From NCBI GenBank assembly GCA_026184295.1, contig JAHCJK010000009.1, positions 1-64,000 on the forward strand: DNA of 64,000 nucleotides. The letters run 5' to 3'. Below, one piece after another: positions 27,875 through 41,402 of the stretch (position 1 is the stretch's first letter; every line of letters begins with the position of its first letter). A program made the position numbers and the translations under genes. Under the pieces are notes generated by a model. That model searched no databases. It had not been told where the DNA came from and saw nothing but the letters and a program-made list of their open reading frames with translations. Origin of the DNA: Planctomycetota bacterium. GTDB taxonomy: Bacteria > Planctomycetota > SZUA-567 > H5-PLA8.

Positions 27875-30310
27875 ATGAACACCAACCATCGCAGCATCCA
27901 AAAGGTGTTGGGCGTCGGGTTTGCGCTCGCGCTGGCGATCGTCAGCCTGGCCGCGCCCGCGCGTGCCGAAGAAGGCGCCGAAACGCCTCCCGAAGCCCCC
28001 AAGCCGCTCAAGAAGCTCTCGCCCGACCAGTTGATCTCCGACCAGTGCGTCTTCTACATCCACACGCCCAACTTCGCGAAGGCGAAGAAGGCGTTCATGC
28101 GCAGCGCGTTTTACGGGCTGCTGAGCGAAGACGAGGTTCAGAAGGAACTGAAGGACACGATCAAGAAGCTGAAGGAGAGCTACATCAAGGGCGACGGCGC
28201 GCGCACGGACTTCGAGATGGGCCGCCGTTCGGCCGAGATGGACCTGCTCAACATCCTGCTGGACAAGTACGTCGAAGAACAGGTCGCGCTGGCGATCGAA
28301 GTGCCGCTTGCCGCCAACAAGGAAGCGCCCCCGCCCGATCCCCGCTGGCTGGTGGTCATCTCGCTGCCCTCGGGCGACGACGCCGAGAACAAGCGCTTCG
28401 CGCTCAGCGACCAGATGGAACGCTTCCTCTCCACGATGGACATCGCGCGCTTCAAAGACAACCAGGTGAAGGTGGGCGACTACACGGTGCAGGAACTGCG
28501 CTGCGCCGACCTGAGCCTGGACGAGTCCTGGTGCTTCGTCGAGAACCTCTTCCTGTACGGCCAGGGCAAGGGCGTGGTGGCCGACGCGGTGCGCAACTAC
28601 GCCGAGAACCACGGCAAAGGCACGCTCTCGCAGAACGACGGCTACCACGCCGCGATCTCGCGCTCGGGCGAAGGCGCCCAGGTGTACCTGCAGGTCGATG
28701 TCAGCTCGCACCTGAAGAAGGAACTCGAGAAGCAGCCGTTCCTCGACCAGTTCCTGAAGAACATCGAACAGAACCGCCCGCAGATGGCCCTGGGCGTGAA
28801 CGTCGGCGAAGGCGAGAACGCGCCGATCAAGGAAAAGGTGCTCCTGCGCGTGCCCCGGGGCGCGCCGCCGCCGCCGTGCAAGTCCTTCACCGCGTCGCTC
28901 TGCTCGTCCGACGTCGTCTTCTACCACGCGCGCCAGGGCGCCCTGAACGACTTCTTCAAGCCGGCGATCCAGATGGTCCAGCAGAACGGGCCGGACGGCC
29001 AGCCGGGGCCCTTCGCCGGGTTCCTGCCGGAGTTCATGCGCGCGCTGGGGGTGGCCAACGAAGACGAGGTCTTCAAGGCGCTCGATCCGTTCCAGGGCGA
29101 GGTCTCGTTCTTCGTCAACTACCTGCCGGGCGAATCGATCGAGAAGAATTTCCAGGACGTCTTCCAGATGGTCTTCGCCTGCGAGATCAAGCGCACCGAC
29201 ATCGCCGCCGCCACCGACACGCTGGAACGGCTCAAGCGCGGCACGCGCCTGGAGTACAAGAAGCTCAGCTACCAGGGCGAAGAGATCTGGTACCAGTTCG
29301 GCGCCAAGCCCGACGAGGCGCAGCGCGGAGGCCGCACCGTCCCGCTGCTGACCCCGGTCCTGCCGTTCGGGACGCAGGGCGAGACGCGCCCGGAAGGTTC
29401 GCCCTTCTTCGTCTCCTACGCGCTGGTCAAGCTGGTGCCGTCGGCCGCGGGCGAACAGGAACGCCAGTTCGTGCTCTTCAGCGACAACCTGCAGGCGGTC
29501 CAGAAGGCCGTGCAGCAGGTGAAGATGGCCAAGCAGTCGCTGCAGGAACGCAAGGAGTTCAAGGATCTGATGGCCGGCTTCAGCGACAACCGCTACGCCG
29601 TCACCTTCGTGGACCTGCCCCGCCTTTCGGACACCTTCTTCCACGTCATCTTCCCGGCCATGGCCAAGCGCGGCGTGATCGGCCGCCAGTTCTTCAACAA
29701 GCTGCCGTCGGACAACACGGTGCGCTCGCACCTTTCGCCCATGGCCTGGGCCTCCTCGGCGCCGAACGAGGGCGACCTGATCGAGTTCGTCTCGCCCACC
29801 GGCAACCTGCCGCTGCTGGGCTTGGTAAGCGCCATCGCGTGGCCCGCGATCAACGCCGAACGCCAGATGCAGATCTCCGCGCAGATCGACGACAACTTCA
29901 AGCGCATCGGCCTCGCGATCAACCTCTTCGCCGCCGACTTCGACCGCTATCCCCAGCAGCTCTCGGACCTGGTCCCGAACTACATCAGCTTCACCGACTT
30001 CCGCCGCATCTTCAATTCGCCCTTCAATCCCAACCAGGTGCTGCGCAAGGAAGACGTGGACGATCCCGCCAAGACCAACCTTCACTACGTCCCCGGCCAC
30101 AGCCTGCAGGACATGTCCCGCGACGTGATCCTGTACGAGGAACAGCCGACCTTCGCGCGCTTTACCGACCTGGGCGTCAAGACGCTCCACCATGTCCTGC
30201 AGATCGACGGCAAGGTCCGCTTCAAGTCCACCATCAGCCTCCAGCGCCTGCTCAAGGGCCAGGTCGAACTGCCCATGGGCCTGGACGAGGAAGCCTCGAA
30301 GAGCAAGTAG
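27875..30310 (+). CDS. Large exported protein of unknown function with pseudopilin-like C terminus
   Basis: An 811-residue protein. The ATG at 27875 is chosen because it begins a signal peptide (MNTNHRSIQKVLGVGFALAL ending in APARA-EEG) and has GGGGAAGGAG upstream. The mature protein has long helical and beta stretches with no enzyme motif. The last 150 residues (ERQMQISAQIDDNFKRIGLA, then FAADFDRYPQQLSDLVPNY) resemble the body of planctomycete pseudopilin-like proteins, which handle a short peptide after an N-terminal helix. It is a plausible cell-surface or periplasmic protein. A strong terminator follows. Confidence 0.65.
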   Translation: MNTNHRSIQKVLGVGFALALAIVSLAAPARAEEGAETPPEAPKPLKKLSPDQLISDQCVFYIHTPNFAKAKKAFMRSAFYGLLSEDEVQKELKDTIKKLKESYIKGDGARTDFEMGRRSAEMDLLNILLDKYVEEQVALAIEVPLAANKEAPPPDPRWLVVISLPSGDDAENKRFALSDQMERFLSTMDIARFKDNQVKVGDYTVQELRCADLSLDESWCFVENLFLYGQGKGVVADAVRNYAENHGKGTLSQNDGYHAAISRSGEGAQVYLQVDVSSHLKKELEKQPFLDQFLKNIEQNRPQMALGVNVGEGENAPIKEKVLLRVPRGAPPPPCKSFTASLCSSDVVFYHARQGALNDFFKPAIQMVQQNGPDGQPGPFAGFLPEFMRALGVANEDEVFKALDPFQGEVSFFVNYLPGESIEKNFQDVFQMVFACEIKRTDIAAATDTLERLKRGTRLEYKKLSYQGEEIWYQFGAKPDEAQRGGRTVPLLTPVLPFGTQGETRPEGSPFFVSYALVKLVPSAAGEQERQFVLFSDNLQAVQKAVQQVKMAKQSLQERKEFKDLMAGFSDNRYAVTFVDLPRLSDTFFHVIFPAMAKRGVIGRQFFNKLPSDNTVRSHLSPMAWASSAPNEGDLIEFVSPTGNLPLLGLVSAIAWPAINAERQMQISAQIDDNFKRIGLAINLFAADFDRYPQQLSDLVPNYISFTDFRRIFNSPFNPNQVLRKEDVDDPAKTNLHYVPGHSLQDMSRDVILYEEQPTFARFTDLGVKTLHHVLQIDGKVRFKSTISLQRLLKGQVELPMGLDEEASKSK

Positions 30311-30335
30311 CCTTTCGCCTCCCTGACACGCCCCT

Positions 30336-30365
30336 AAAGCCCGGCCTAAAAGCCGGGCTTTTTTG
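30336..30365 (+). terminator. Rho-independent terminator
   Basis: Stem AAAGCCCGGC / GCCGGGCTTT with a short loop, followed by a T tract (TTTTTTG). It lies 26 bp beyond the stop of the 811-residue exported protein. Confidence 0.92.
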
Positions 30366-30462
30366 TCAATGGCCGCGGCCGATTGGACGATTCCCCTCTC
30401 GGCGGGCACCCCCACGTTTCGCTCCGCCGCCCCGATTCGAACGTTTCCAAAGGAGTACGCAT

Positions 30463-30930
30463 ATGGCTTCCGTCGCGACCGAACAGGCCGTCAAGGCCGC
30501 CCCCGAAACCGAAATCCTCCTGCCCGAAAAGGCGCACGCGCCGCTTCCCGCCGCCGAAGGCAGAGCCCTGGGCCGCACCGCCTTCCGCGCCGCGGAACGC
30601 ACCGCGGAATTCTTCGACCACATGCGCGCGCACTACCGCGAAGCCCGCCGCACCGCCGTCGAGATCGTCGCCGACATCCGCATCCTGCTGGCCGACGGCA
30701 GCGTGTTCGACTCGGGCGTGGCCATGATCCGCAACGTCTCGCCCTCCGGCGCGCTGCTGGGCCGCGTGAAGCTGTGCAAGAACGCGTACCCGGTGCAGCC
30801 GTTCCAGGTCGAAATCGTGATGCGCGGCGGCGACTACGAGGGTATCGTGATCCACGCCAAGCCGGTGCGTTTCGAAAGCGAGACGGGCGGCCTGGGCGTC
30901 CGCTTCGAGGACATCATCGTCACGGCCTGA
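30463..30930 (+). CDS. PilZ domain protein (first of a tandem pair)
   Basis: A 155-residue protein. AAAGGAG is eight bases before the ATG. The first 55 residues are helical (FRAAERTAEFFDHMRAHYRE); then comes a PilZ domain with RRTAVEI and the conserved NVSPSGALLGRVKL, where PilZ proteins contact cyclic di-GMP. The Arg-rich RxxxR element is partly present (REARR). It probably responds to cyclic di-GMP in the cytoplasm. The next PilZ gene starts 7 bp downstream and is clearly a paralogue. Confidence 0.8.
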   Translation: MASVATEQAVKAAPETEILLPEKAHAPLPAAEGRALGRTAFRAAERTAEFFDHMRAHYREARRTAVEIVADIRILLADGSVFDSGVAMIRNVSPSGALLGRVKLCKNAYPVQPFQVEIVMRGGDYEGIVIHAKPVRFESETGGLGVRFEDIIVTA

Positions 30931-30937
30931 GCACCCC

Positions 30938-31414
30938 ATGCACAAAGGCAATCCCGACGAACTCCGCCCGTCCCAGCGCATGGCGCGCATCTCCGCGCGC
31001 ACCGGCAAGCCCGTGGACGCGCAGACGCCCGAGGTCGCGAAGAAGTCGGACGTCTTCAAGGCCGCCGAACGCGCCGCGGAGTTCTTCGATCACCTGCGGG
31101 TGCATTACCGCGAGACCCGGCGCACCGACGTCGAGATTCCCGCGCAGCTCAAGGTGATCCTGAAGGACGGCACCGTCTACGACGCCGGCACCGCCACGGT
31201 GCTGAACATCTCGCCGTCCGGCGCGCTGCTCGGCCGCGTGAAACTCGCCAAGGGCGGCTACCCGACCGCGCCCTTCAAGCTGGAACTGCTCCTGGACAAC
31301 GCCGACTACCAGGGCATCGGCATCGAGGCGCGCCCGGTGCGCTTCGAGTTCGAAAAGGGCGGAATCGGCGTGAAGTTCGACGAAATCTTCGTCTCGACGC
31401 AAGACGAAGGATAG
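30938..31414 (+). CDS. PilZ domain protein (second of a tandem pair)
   Basis: A 158-residue paralogue of the previous protein. The helical block (FKAAERAAEFFDHLRVHYRE) and the PilZ motif LNISPSGALLGRVKL are almost the same in both. The N-terminal 30 residues differ and are basic. The pair looks like a local duplication that kept both copies under one promoter. Hetero-oligomers are possible but not shown by the sequence. Confidence 0.8.
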   Translation: MHKGNPDELRPSQRMARISARTGKPVDAQTPEVAKKSDVFKAAERAAEFFDHLRVHYRETRRTDVEIPAQLKVILKDGTVYDAGTATVLNISPSGALLGRVKLAKGGYPTAPFKLELLLDNADYQGIGIEARPVRFEFEKGGIGVKFDEIFVSTQDEG

Positions 31415-31558
31415 GGAAGGACTGGTTGACTGGTTCGCTGGTTGACTGGTTCGCTAGTTGACTGGTTGCCCGCCGTCTCCCGAACCAGAGAACCAATCAA
31501 CAAGCCAACCAGCTAACCAGCCAACCAGCTAACCAGTCAACTAGCCAACCAGTCAACC

Positions 31559-31559
<1 letters not shown>
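31413..31559. repeat. Inverted repeat of CCAACCAG / CTGGTTGACTGGTT units
   Basis: The left half is a run of CTGGTTGACTGGTTCGCTGG-like units; the right half is the reverse (CCAACCAGCTAACCAGCCAA and onward, ending CCAGTCAACC). The two halves pair over about 50 bases with small mismatches. It lies between the convergent PilZ and kinase genes and reaches both coding ends. Confidence 0.75.
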
Positions 31560-35971
<4,412 letters not shown>

Positions 35972-36024
35972 GAATGATACCCGTATCCCGCGGGCGCCTC
36001 AACCCTTGCTTCGCGAGAAGTCGG

Positions 36025-38088
36025 CTACCGGACGGTGAACTGCTGCGAGCCGCTGGCCCCCCCGGAGATATAAACGCTGATCTCATAGCGCCCCCGCGGC
36101 CAGCCGCTGCCCGGCTGCGCAAACGAGAACGTGGAAACCACCGGGCCGTCCTGGGTGATCTGCTGCGTCACCGGGCCCATCTTCAGGCTCCCGCCGGACT
36201 GGCTCAGCGAGGCCGTGATGCGCGAGCCCGGGTTGGCGTTCAATACGCGAACGTTGACGAAGATCGTCCCGTCGCGCGGAGAGAAGGTGGTCTTGCTCTG
36301 GCGCAGGATGCCCTTGGGATCGACGTCCTGCCCGGTCACCACGGCGGTGATGCGCGTGGCGCCGCCCTTGGGTTCCGGATCGGGCGTCTGGACGGCCTCC
36401 GGCGGCGGCGCGACCGGCCCGTTGATCTTGATGCTCAGGACTTTGTTGACCCCGCCGACTTCCTCCACCGTGTACTCCAGTTCGGACGTCGAACCGTCCG
36501 TGGAGGTGATCGTGCCCTTCACCGTCGTCATCCCGTTCTTGTAGGTGTGTTCCTTCAGCGCCACGCTCTGGAAGAGCGTGAAGCCTTTGTAACTCTTGGC
36601 GAATTTCTCGAAATCGGCCCGCGACGTGGCCCGGCGGAAGCCCTCGGAGGTCATCTCGTAGGCCGCGTCGATGTCCCCGCGCGCCATGGCCTCGAGCTGC
36701 GCCTTGACCGCGGCGTCGGCGTCGTTGTTGATCTTCAGGCCCAGCCAGAGCAACCCGCCGACGGCCGCGACGCCCAGCAGCACCGTCAGGCCCACGCAGC
36801 CGATGGCCAGCTTGGCGAAGGCGGAAATCCCCGAACTCGCCGGCCGCGGCGGCAGGGCGCCCATCCCGCTTTGCGGCACGGCCGCGTACGGCGCGGAGGA
36901 CGAGACCGGCTGCGCCGCGCCCGAGGCGTACGGCTGCGGGGGCGCGGAGGCCACGCCGCCGTACACGCCCGTCCCCGCCCCGCCGGAAGCGAACGCGCCG
37001 GGCATGGTCCCGAAGCGCCCGCGGCAGGCCATCAGCGCGTTGAGCAGTTCGTTGCCGTTGGCGTAGCGCTGGGTGGATTCCTTGGCCAGGCAGCGGTCGA
37101 GCAGCGCGGCGGTCTCGGGCGAGATGTCCGCGCGCACCGAGCGGATGGGCGCGTGCGGCTTCTGCACGGTGTCCATCATGATCTTCATCGCCGAGGTGCC
37201 GGTAAAGGGCGCGTGGCCGGCGAGCATGGCGTACAGCGTCGCGCCCATGCCGTACACGTCGGCGGGGGGCGCGGCGGAGCGGGCGTCGGTGGCCTGTTCG
37301 GGCGCGAGGTACCCCGGCGTGCCCATGCTCGAATGCGCCAGGGTCAGCCCGGTGTCTTCGCCGCCTTCGCCGCGCGCCAGGCCCAGGTCGGCCAGCTTCG
37401 CTTCGACGAAGGACGGGTGCCCGTCGTGGCCCTTGGGCAGCAGGATGTTGTCGGGCTTGATGTCGCGGTGCACGATGCCGCGGGCGTGGGCTTCGCCCAG
37501 TCCGCGCGCGGCGGCGATGCAGATGTCCAGCGCGACCGCTTCTTCGGCGCCGGTGCGCCCGGCCTTTTTCAGGCTGTCGATGTACCCGCGCACCGAGCCG
37601 CCTTCGACGAACTCCATGACGATGAAGAAGAGCCCGCCGTCCTGGTCCACGTCCAGCACGCCCACGAGGTGCGGCGAATGAACCTTTGCGGCGATGCGCG
37701 CTTCGCGGAAGAAGCGCTGGACGAGTTCGGGGTTCTGCGCGGCAAGCTGCGAAGGCAGCACCTTGACGGCGACTTCGCGGTCCAGCCGCGGATGGTACCC
37801 GTAGTAGACCGCGCCCATGCCGCCCTGGCCCAGCTTGTACAGCAGCGGGATGCCGTCCAGCGCCGGGACGCGCCGCCCGAGCACGCTCACGCGCGGCGCG
37901 GCGGCCAGCAGGGGATCGGTGGTCAGGTCCTGAATCTGGAAGGCGGGCTTGAAGCCCGGGGCGAGCATGATCTGCCCGCTGGAACTCTGCCCGACATGGA
38001 ACGAGCCCGGCGGAGGCGGCGGCGAACCCGGCGGACGGACGGTGTCGTTGAGCTGCGGGTCGGAGCCCGGCGTGTTGGAATCGCTCAT
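36025..38088 (-). CDS. Transmembrane Ser/Thr protein kinase
   Basis: A 687-residue kinase. The Pro-rich N terminus is followed by a kinase domain (about 78-345) with GQGGMG (87-92), Lys109, HRDIKPDN (207-214) and DLG in ADLGLARG. One membrane helix (about 419-450) leads to a small external domain resembling DUF4864 or NTF2-like folds (DIDAAYEMTSEGFRRATS), and the last 130 residues are beta-rich. It is on the same strand as, and upstream of, the larger kinase. The kinase domains are close relatives, the external parts are not, so each may see a different signal. Confidence 0.9.
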   Translation of the reverse strand: MSDSNTPGSDPQLNDTVRPPGSPPPPPGSFHVGQSSSGQIMLAPGFKPAFQIQDLTTDPLLAAAPRVSVLGRRVPALDGIPLLYKLGQGGMGAVYYGYHPRLDREVAVKVLPSQLAAQNPELVQRFFREARIAAKVHSPHLVGVLDVDQDGGLFFIVMEFVEGGSVRGYIDSLKKAGRTGAEEAVALDICIAAARGLGEAHARGIVHRDIKPDNILLPKGHDGHPSFVEAKLADLGLARGEGGEDTGLTLAHSSMGTPGYLAPEQATDARSAAPPADVYGMGATLYAMLAGHAPFTGTSAMKIMMDTVQKPHAPIRSVRADISPETAALLDRCLAKESTQRYANGNELLNALMACRGRFGTMPGAFASGGAGTGVYGGVASAPPQPYASGAAQPVSSSAPYAAVPQSGMGALPPRPASSGISAFAKLAIGCVGLTVLLGVAAVGGLLWLGLKINNDADAAVKAQLEAMARGDIDAAYEMTSEGFRRATSRADFEKFAKSYKGFTLFQSVALKEHTYKNGMTTVKGTITSTDGSTSELEYTVEEVGGVNKVLSIKINGPVAPPPEAVQTPDPEPKGGATRITAVVTGQDVDPKGILRQSKTTFSPRDGTIFVNVRVLNANPGSRITASLSQSGGSLKMGPVTQQITQDGPVVSTFSFAQPGSGWPRGRYEISVYISGGASGSQQFTVR

Positions 38089-38306
38089 GCAACCCTATCC
38101 TGCCGTGCGTGGTCCGTCCCCAAGGTTCCATTATGCCCGAAGTTGTTTTATTACAACGACCGTTCATGCGCTTCCATCGCCTGCGCCCCCAGCTATACTG
38201 CGCGGGCTAAACGAAACCCTTATTCGCGCAGGCCGCCTCGGGCTTCGAAAGTGGTCCGCGCCGCCGCCGCGTCCGCCCGGCCGCTTTCGCCCGGCAAGGA
38301 GCACCC

Positions 38307-39845
38307 ATGGCCCTCTTCCTCGGCATCGACATCGGCACGTCCGGTTCCCGCGCGCTGCTTATCGACGAAAAGGGGGCGGTGCGCGGCAGCGCCTCCGGCA
38401 GCCACACCTGCCAAGCGCCGAAGCCGCTCTGGTCGGAGCAGGACCCCGCCGAATGGTGGGCCGCGGTCCGTTCGGCCGTGCCCGCCGCGGTCAAGGCCGC
38501 CGGGGCGAAGCCCGAAGAGATCAAAGGCGTGGGCCTGAGCGGCCAGATGCACGGCCTGACGCTGCTCGACAAGGCAAACAAGGTCCTGCGCCCCGCGATC
38601 CTCTGGAACGACCAGCGCACCGCGGCGGAATGCGACGAGATCACCCGGCGCGCCGGCGGACGCAAGGCGCTCCTGAAGCTGGTCGGCAACCCCGCCCTGA
38701 CGGGTTTTACCGCGCCCAAAATCCTGTGGGTGCGCAACCACGAACCGAAGCTTTACGCCAAGGCCGCCAAGGCGCTCCTGCCGAAGGACTACATCCGTTT
38801 GCTGCTCACCGGCGAATACGCGACCGAGGTCAGCGACGCCTCGGGCACGCTGCTTCTGGATGTCGTGAACCGCCGCTGGTCCACGAAGCTGCTCGAGAAA
38901 TTGAAGATCGACGCGTCCCTGCTGCCCGCCGTCTTCGAATCCACCGTCGTCAGCGGGCAAGTAACTCCGGCCGCGAGCGAAGCCCTGCAGGGCGCGCTGC
39001 TGCCCGGCACGCCCGTCGTGGGCGGCGGCGGCGACTGCGCGGCCGCGGGCGTCGGCTCCGGCATCGTCAAGCGCGGCGTGGCGGTCGTCAGCCTCGGGAC
39101 CTCGGGCGTCGTCTTCCTGCACGCCGACGAAGTGAAGACCGATCCACAGGGCCGCGCGCATACCTTCTGCCACGCGGTGCCCGGCAAGTGGCACATGATG
39201 GGCGTGAGCCTCTCCTCCGGCGGTTCGTTCCAGTGGTTCAAGAACGCGCTCGGCGCCGAAGAAGTGGCCGAAGCCAAGGCCGGCGGCGGCGACCCGTACG
39301 ACCTGCTGGTGAAGAAGGCCGCGGCCGTGCCCGCCGGCAGCGGCGGCGTCCAGTTCCTCCCCTACCTGACCGGCGAACGCACCCCGCACGCCGACCCGTA
39401 CGCGACGGGCACGTTCGTGGGGCTGACGCCGAGTTCCACCAAGGGCCACCTGGCGCGCGCGGTGATCGAAGGCGTCTGCTACAGCCTGCGCGACAGCATC
39501 GAGATCTTCCGTTCGCTCAAGCTGCCCGTGAAGGAAATCCGCGTCACCGGCGGCGGCGCGAAGAATCCCTTCTGGCGCCAGACCATCGCGGACGTCTTCG
39601 GCCAGGGCACCTGCGGCCTGGTGGCCGCCGAAGGCCCCGCCTACGGCGTCGCGCTGCTCGCCGCCGTCGGCACCGGAAGTTTCAAGAGCGTCGAGGAAGC
39701 GTGCGGAGCGACCGTGCAGACCTGCGATCCTGCGAAGCCGAACAAGAAGAACCAGAAGGTGTACGACGCGTACTACCCGCGCTGGCAGGGGCTGTACCAG
39801 GCGCTGAAGAACGAGTTTGAAGGGCTGGCCAAGGTGGAAGGCTAG
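38307..39845 (+). CDS. xylB: Xylulokinase (FGGY family)
   Basis: A 512-residue sugar kinase that likely phosphorylates D-xylulose to xylulose 5-phosphate in the cytoplasm. It has the N-terminal phosphate-binding motif GIDIGTSGSRALLID, the xylulokinase-type GLSGQMHGLTLLD near 77, ILWNDQRT, and the C-terminal FGGY signature region VTGGGAKNPFWRQTIADVFG. Asp residues at the standard positions are present (DIGTS and the GGGDCAAAGVGSG block). No isomerase or transporter is adjacent. The FGGY family also includes other sugar kinases, but the motifs favour xylulokinase. Confidence 0.9.
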   Translation: MALFLGIDIGTSGSRALLIDEKGAVRGSASGSHTCQAPKPLWSEQDPAEWWAAVRSAVPAAVKAAGAKPEEIKGVGLSGQMHGLTLLDKANKVLRPAILWNDQRTAAECDEITRRAGGRKALLKLVGNPALTGFTAPKILWVRNHEPKLYAKAAKALLPKDYIRLLLTGEYATEVSDASGTLLLDVVNRRWSTKLLEKLKIDASLLPAVFESTVVSGQVTPAASEALQGALLPGTPVVGGGGDCAAAGVGSGIVKRGVAVVSLGTSGVVFLHADEVKTDPQGRAHTFCHAVPGKWHMMGVSLSSGGSFQWFKNALGAEEVAEAKAGGGDPYDLLVKKAAAVPAGSGGVQFLPYLTGERTPHADPYATGTFVGLTPSSTKGHLARAVIEGVCYSLRDSIEIFRSLKLPVKEIRVTGGGAKNPFWRQTIADVFGQGTCGLVAAEGPAYGVALLAAVGTGSFKSVEEACGATVQTCDPAKPNKKNQKVYDAYYPRWQGLYQALKNEFEGLAKVEG

Positions 39846-39970
39846 ACGGCGATTTTGGATTTTCGATTTCGGATTGGCGATTAACTAGGCGGCGACCGCT
39901 GGAGGTTTCCCCAAACCGCGAAGCGGCCGCCGTTCCCTGACCCCTGTCCCCTGAATCCTGTCCCCTGCTG
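39846..39970. repeat. Repeat-rich spacer (GGATTTTCGATTTCGGATT and CTGTCCCCTG units)
   Basis: The first half is a run of GGATTTTCGATTTCGGATTG units and the second half repeats CCTGACCCCTGTCCCCTGAA and CCTGTCCCCTG. The second half is the same family as the end of the block at 12725-12850, again directly beyond a minus-strand stop codon. Confidence 0.6.
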
Positions 39971-40669
39971 TTACAGCTTCATCGCGCTCTGCACGACCAA
40001 ATCTTCGAAATCGAAATCGGTGCCGGCGGCGTAGGAGATCACCTTCACCTGGCCGTCGATGTCGAAGGCGAGGTACGTCTTCTCGGGCGTCTTGAGCATG
40101 ATCTCGAGGGCGGTGGCCTTGTTGCCGACCTCGGCGAGCACCTTCTTCACGCCGCCGTAGTCGTCGGTGTTGATGACGGCGCTCTTGATGCTGCCGAGCT
40201 TCACTTCCATGTCCTTGATCCAGAGCTTGCGGACGTCGGCGACGAGGCCGTGCTTCTCGCATTCTTCCAGCACGTTCGCCAGGTCCACGGTGGGCGGGTC
40301 GATCTTGTAGTAGTCGGCGTAGTTGACGGTCTGTTCGGCCTTGCTGCCGCTGACCTGCAGCGCCAGCGCGTCGAAGAGCCCGGCGATCTCCTTGATCTCG
40401 GTCTTGCTGCCGCCGCAGAGCAGTTTGCCCTTCATGATGCGGAAGCTGGTCATGCGCACGGTGTTGACCTCGTTTTCGGCCAGGTCCCACATGCCGAGGT
40501 CGAAGTTCTTGACCTTGATCACCTTCAGGTAGCTGAGCCAGTACCATTCGCCGCGCTTGCGCAGTTGCCCCGGCACGACCTTGCGGTCGTCGGTGACGTA
40601 CTGCTCCAGCCCGTCGCGCATCTCGTTGGAAAGGTACAGATTCCGCGCAATGACCCCGAACTTGGACAT
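39971..40669 (-). CDS. Hypothetical protein
   Basis: A 232-residue soluble protein without a signal peptide or membrane segment. It alternates short strands and helices; the N-terminal half has WYWLSYLKVIKVKNFDLG and the C-terminal half has KTYLAFDIDGQVKVISYAAG. Codon use and strong GC at third positions support a real gene. It stands alone between xylulokinase and queD. I do not recognise a family. Confidence 0.6.
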   Translation of the reverse strand: MSKFGVIARNLYLSNEMRDGLEQYVTDDRKVVPGQLRKRGEWYWLSYLKVIKVKNFDLGMWDLAENEVNTVRMTSFRIMKGKLLCGGSKTEIKEIAGLFDALALQVSGSKAEQTVNYADYYKIDPPTVDLANVLEECEKHGLVADVRKLWIKDMEVKLGSIKSAVINTDDYGGVKKVLAEVGNKATALEIMLKTPEKTYLAFDIDGQVKVISYAAGTDFDFEDLVVQSAMKL

Positions 40670-40809
40670 GCCGAGCGTTCTCCGTTTAAGGTGAAGGCAG
40701 GCATGGTAGGACGCGCGCGCGGGAGGTCAAATCCCTACCGCACCTCGCGAAGTGCCCGCGCCCACGCGCGTGCTCTGGAATCCAAAGACCCTGCCGCTAT
40801 CGTGTTGGC

Positions 40810-41172
40810 ATGCGCGCGAAACTGGTCAAGACCTTCTCGTTCGAAGCGGCCCACAAGCTCCCCCATGCGCCCGAAGGCAACAAGTGCCGCCGGCTGCACG
40901 GGCACAGTTTCATCATCGACGTGGCCGTCGAAGGCGAGGTCGATCCCGTCACCGGCTGGGTGATGGACTTCGCCGATCTGAAGAAGGCCGCCGCGCCCAT
41001 CGTGGACAGCCTCGACCACCAGTACCTCAACGAGATCGCCGGCCTCGAGAACCCGACGTCCGAAGTCCTGGCGGCGTGGCTGTGGGCGCGCCTCAAGCCC
41101 GCCCTGCCGCTGCTGGAAAGCGTGGTCGTCCGCGAGACATGCACCTCGCGTTGCGAATACCGCGGCGCCTGA
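40810..41172 (+). CDS. queD: 6-carboxytetrahydropterin synthase (QueD/PTPS family)
   Basis: A 120-residue protein that converts dihydroneopterin triphosphate to 6-carboxytetrahydropterin for queuosine synthesis. It has the zinc-binding His set: [11 protein letters not shown] (one His), then RLHGHSF (two). The catalytic Cys is in [10 protein letters not shown], and the later SLDHQYLNE and the C-terminal [12 protein letters not shown] (with the Glu of the family) are conserved. Length matches QueD. It is the last chromosomal gene before tRNA-Gly. Confidence 0.92.
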   Translation: MRAKLVKTFSFEAAHKLPHAPEGNKCRRLHGHSFIIDVAVEGEVDPVTGWVMDFADLKKAAAPIVDSLDHQYLNEIAGLENPTSEVLAAWLWARLKPALPLLESVVVRETCTSRCEYRGA

Positions 41173-41256
41173 CGAAGCCGTCCGCGCGCACCAAAGTTTG
41201 GCCCAGGTTCGCTTGACAAGAGAGTTCCGTAGCGTAAGTTTTGTTGCGCTGTTTAA

Positions 41257-41331
41257 GCGGGTGTAGCTCAGTGGTAGAGCGCGACCTTGCCAAGGTCGAA
41301 GTCGAGGGTTCGAACCCCTTCACCCGCTCCA
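41257..41331 (+). tRNA. tRNA-Gly (anticodon GCC)
   Basis: Acceptor arms GCGGGTG / CACCCGC pair in full; D-arm GCTC..GAGC; anticodon arm CGACC-TTGCCAA-GGTCG with GCC in the loop; T-arm GAGGGTTCGAACCCC-type with TTCGAA. Discriminator T and an encoded CCA (41329-41331) complete it. It is the likely attachment site of the element that follows. Confidence 0.97.
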
Positions 41332-41365
41332 TTTACAACTCAAATCAAAATTAGAAGATACAAGA

Positions 41366-41398
41366 ACGCGAGGACGGCCGATGAAGCCGTCCTCGCGT
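41366..41398 (-). terminator. Hairpin terminator after the integrase gene
   Basis: Perfect 13-bp stem ACGCGAGGACGGC / GCCGTCCTCGCGT with a seven-base loop, between the tRNA and the integrase stop. It has TTT on the plus side and TTCTTG on the minus side, so it may work both ways. Confidence 0.75.
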
Positions 41399-41402
41399 CG
41401 TT

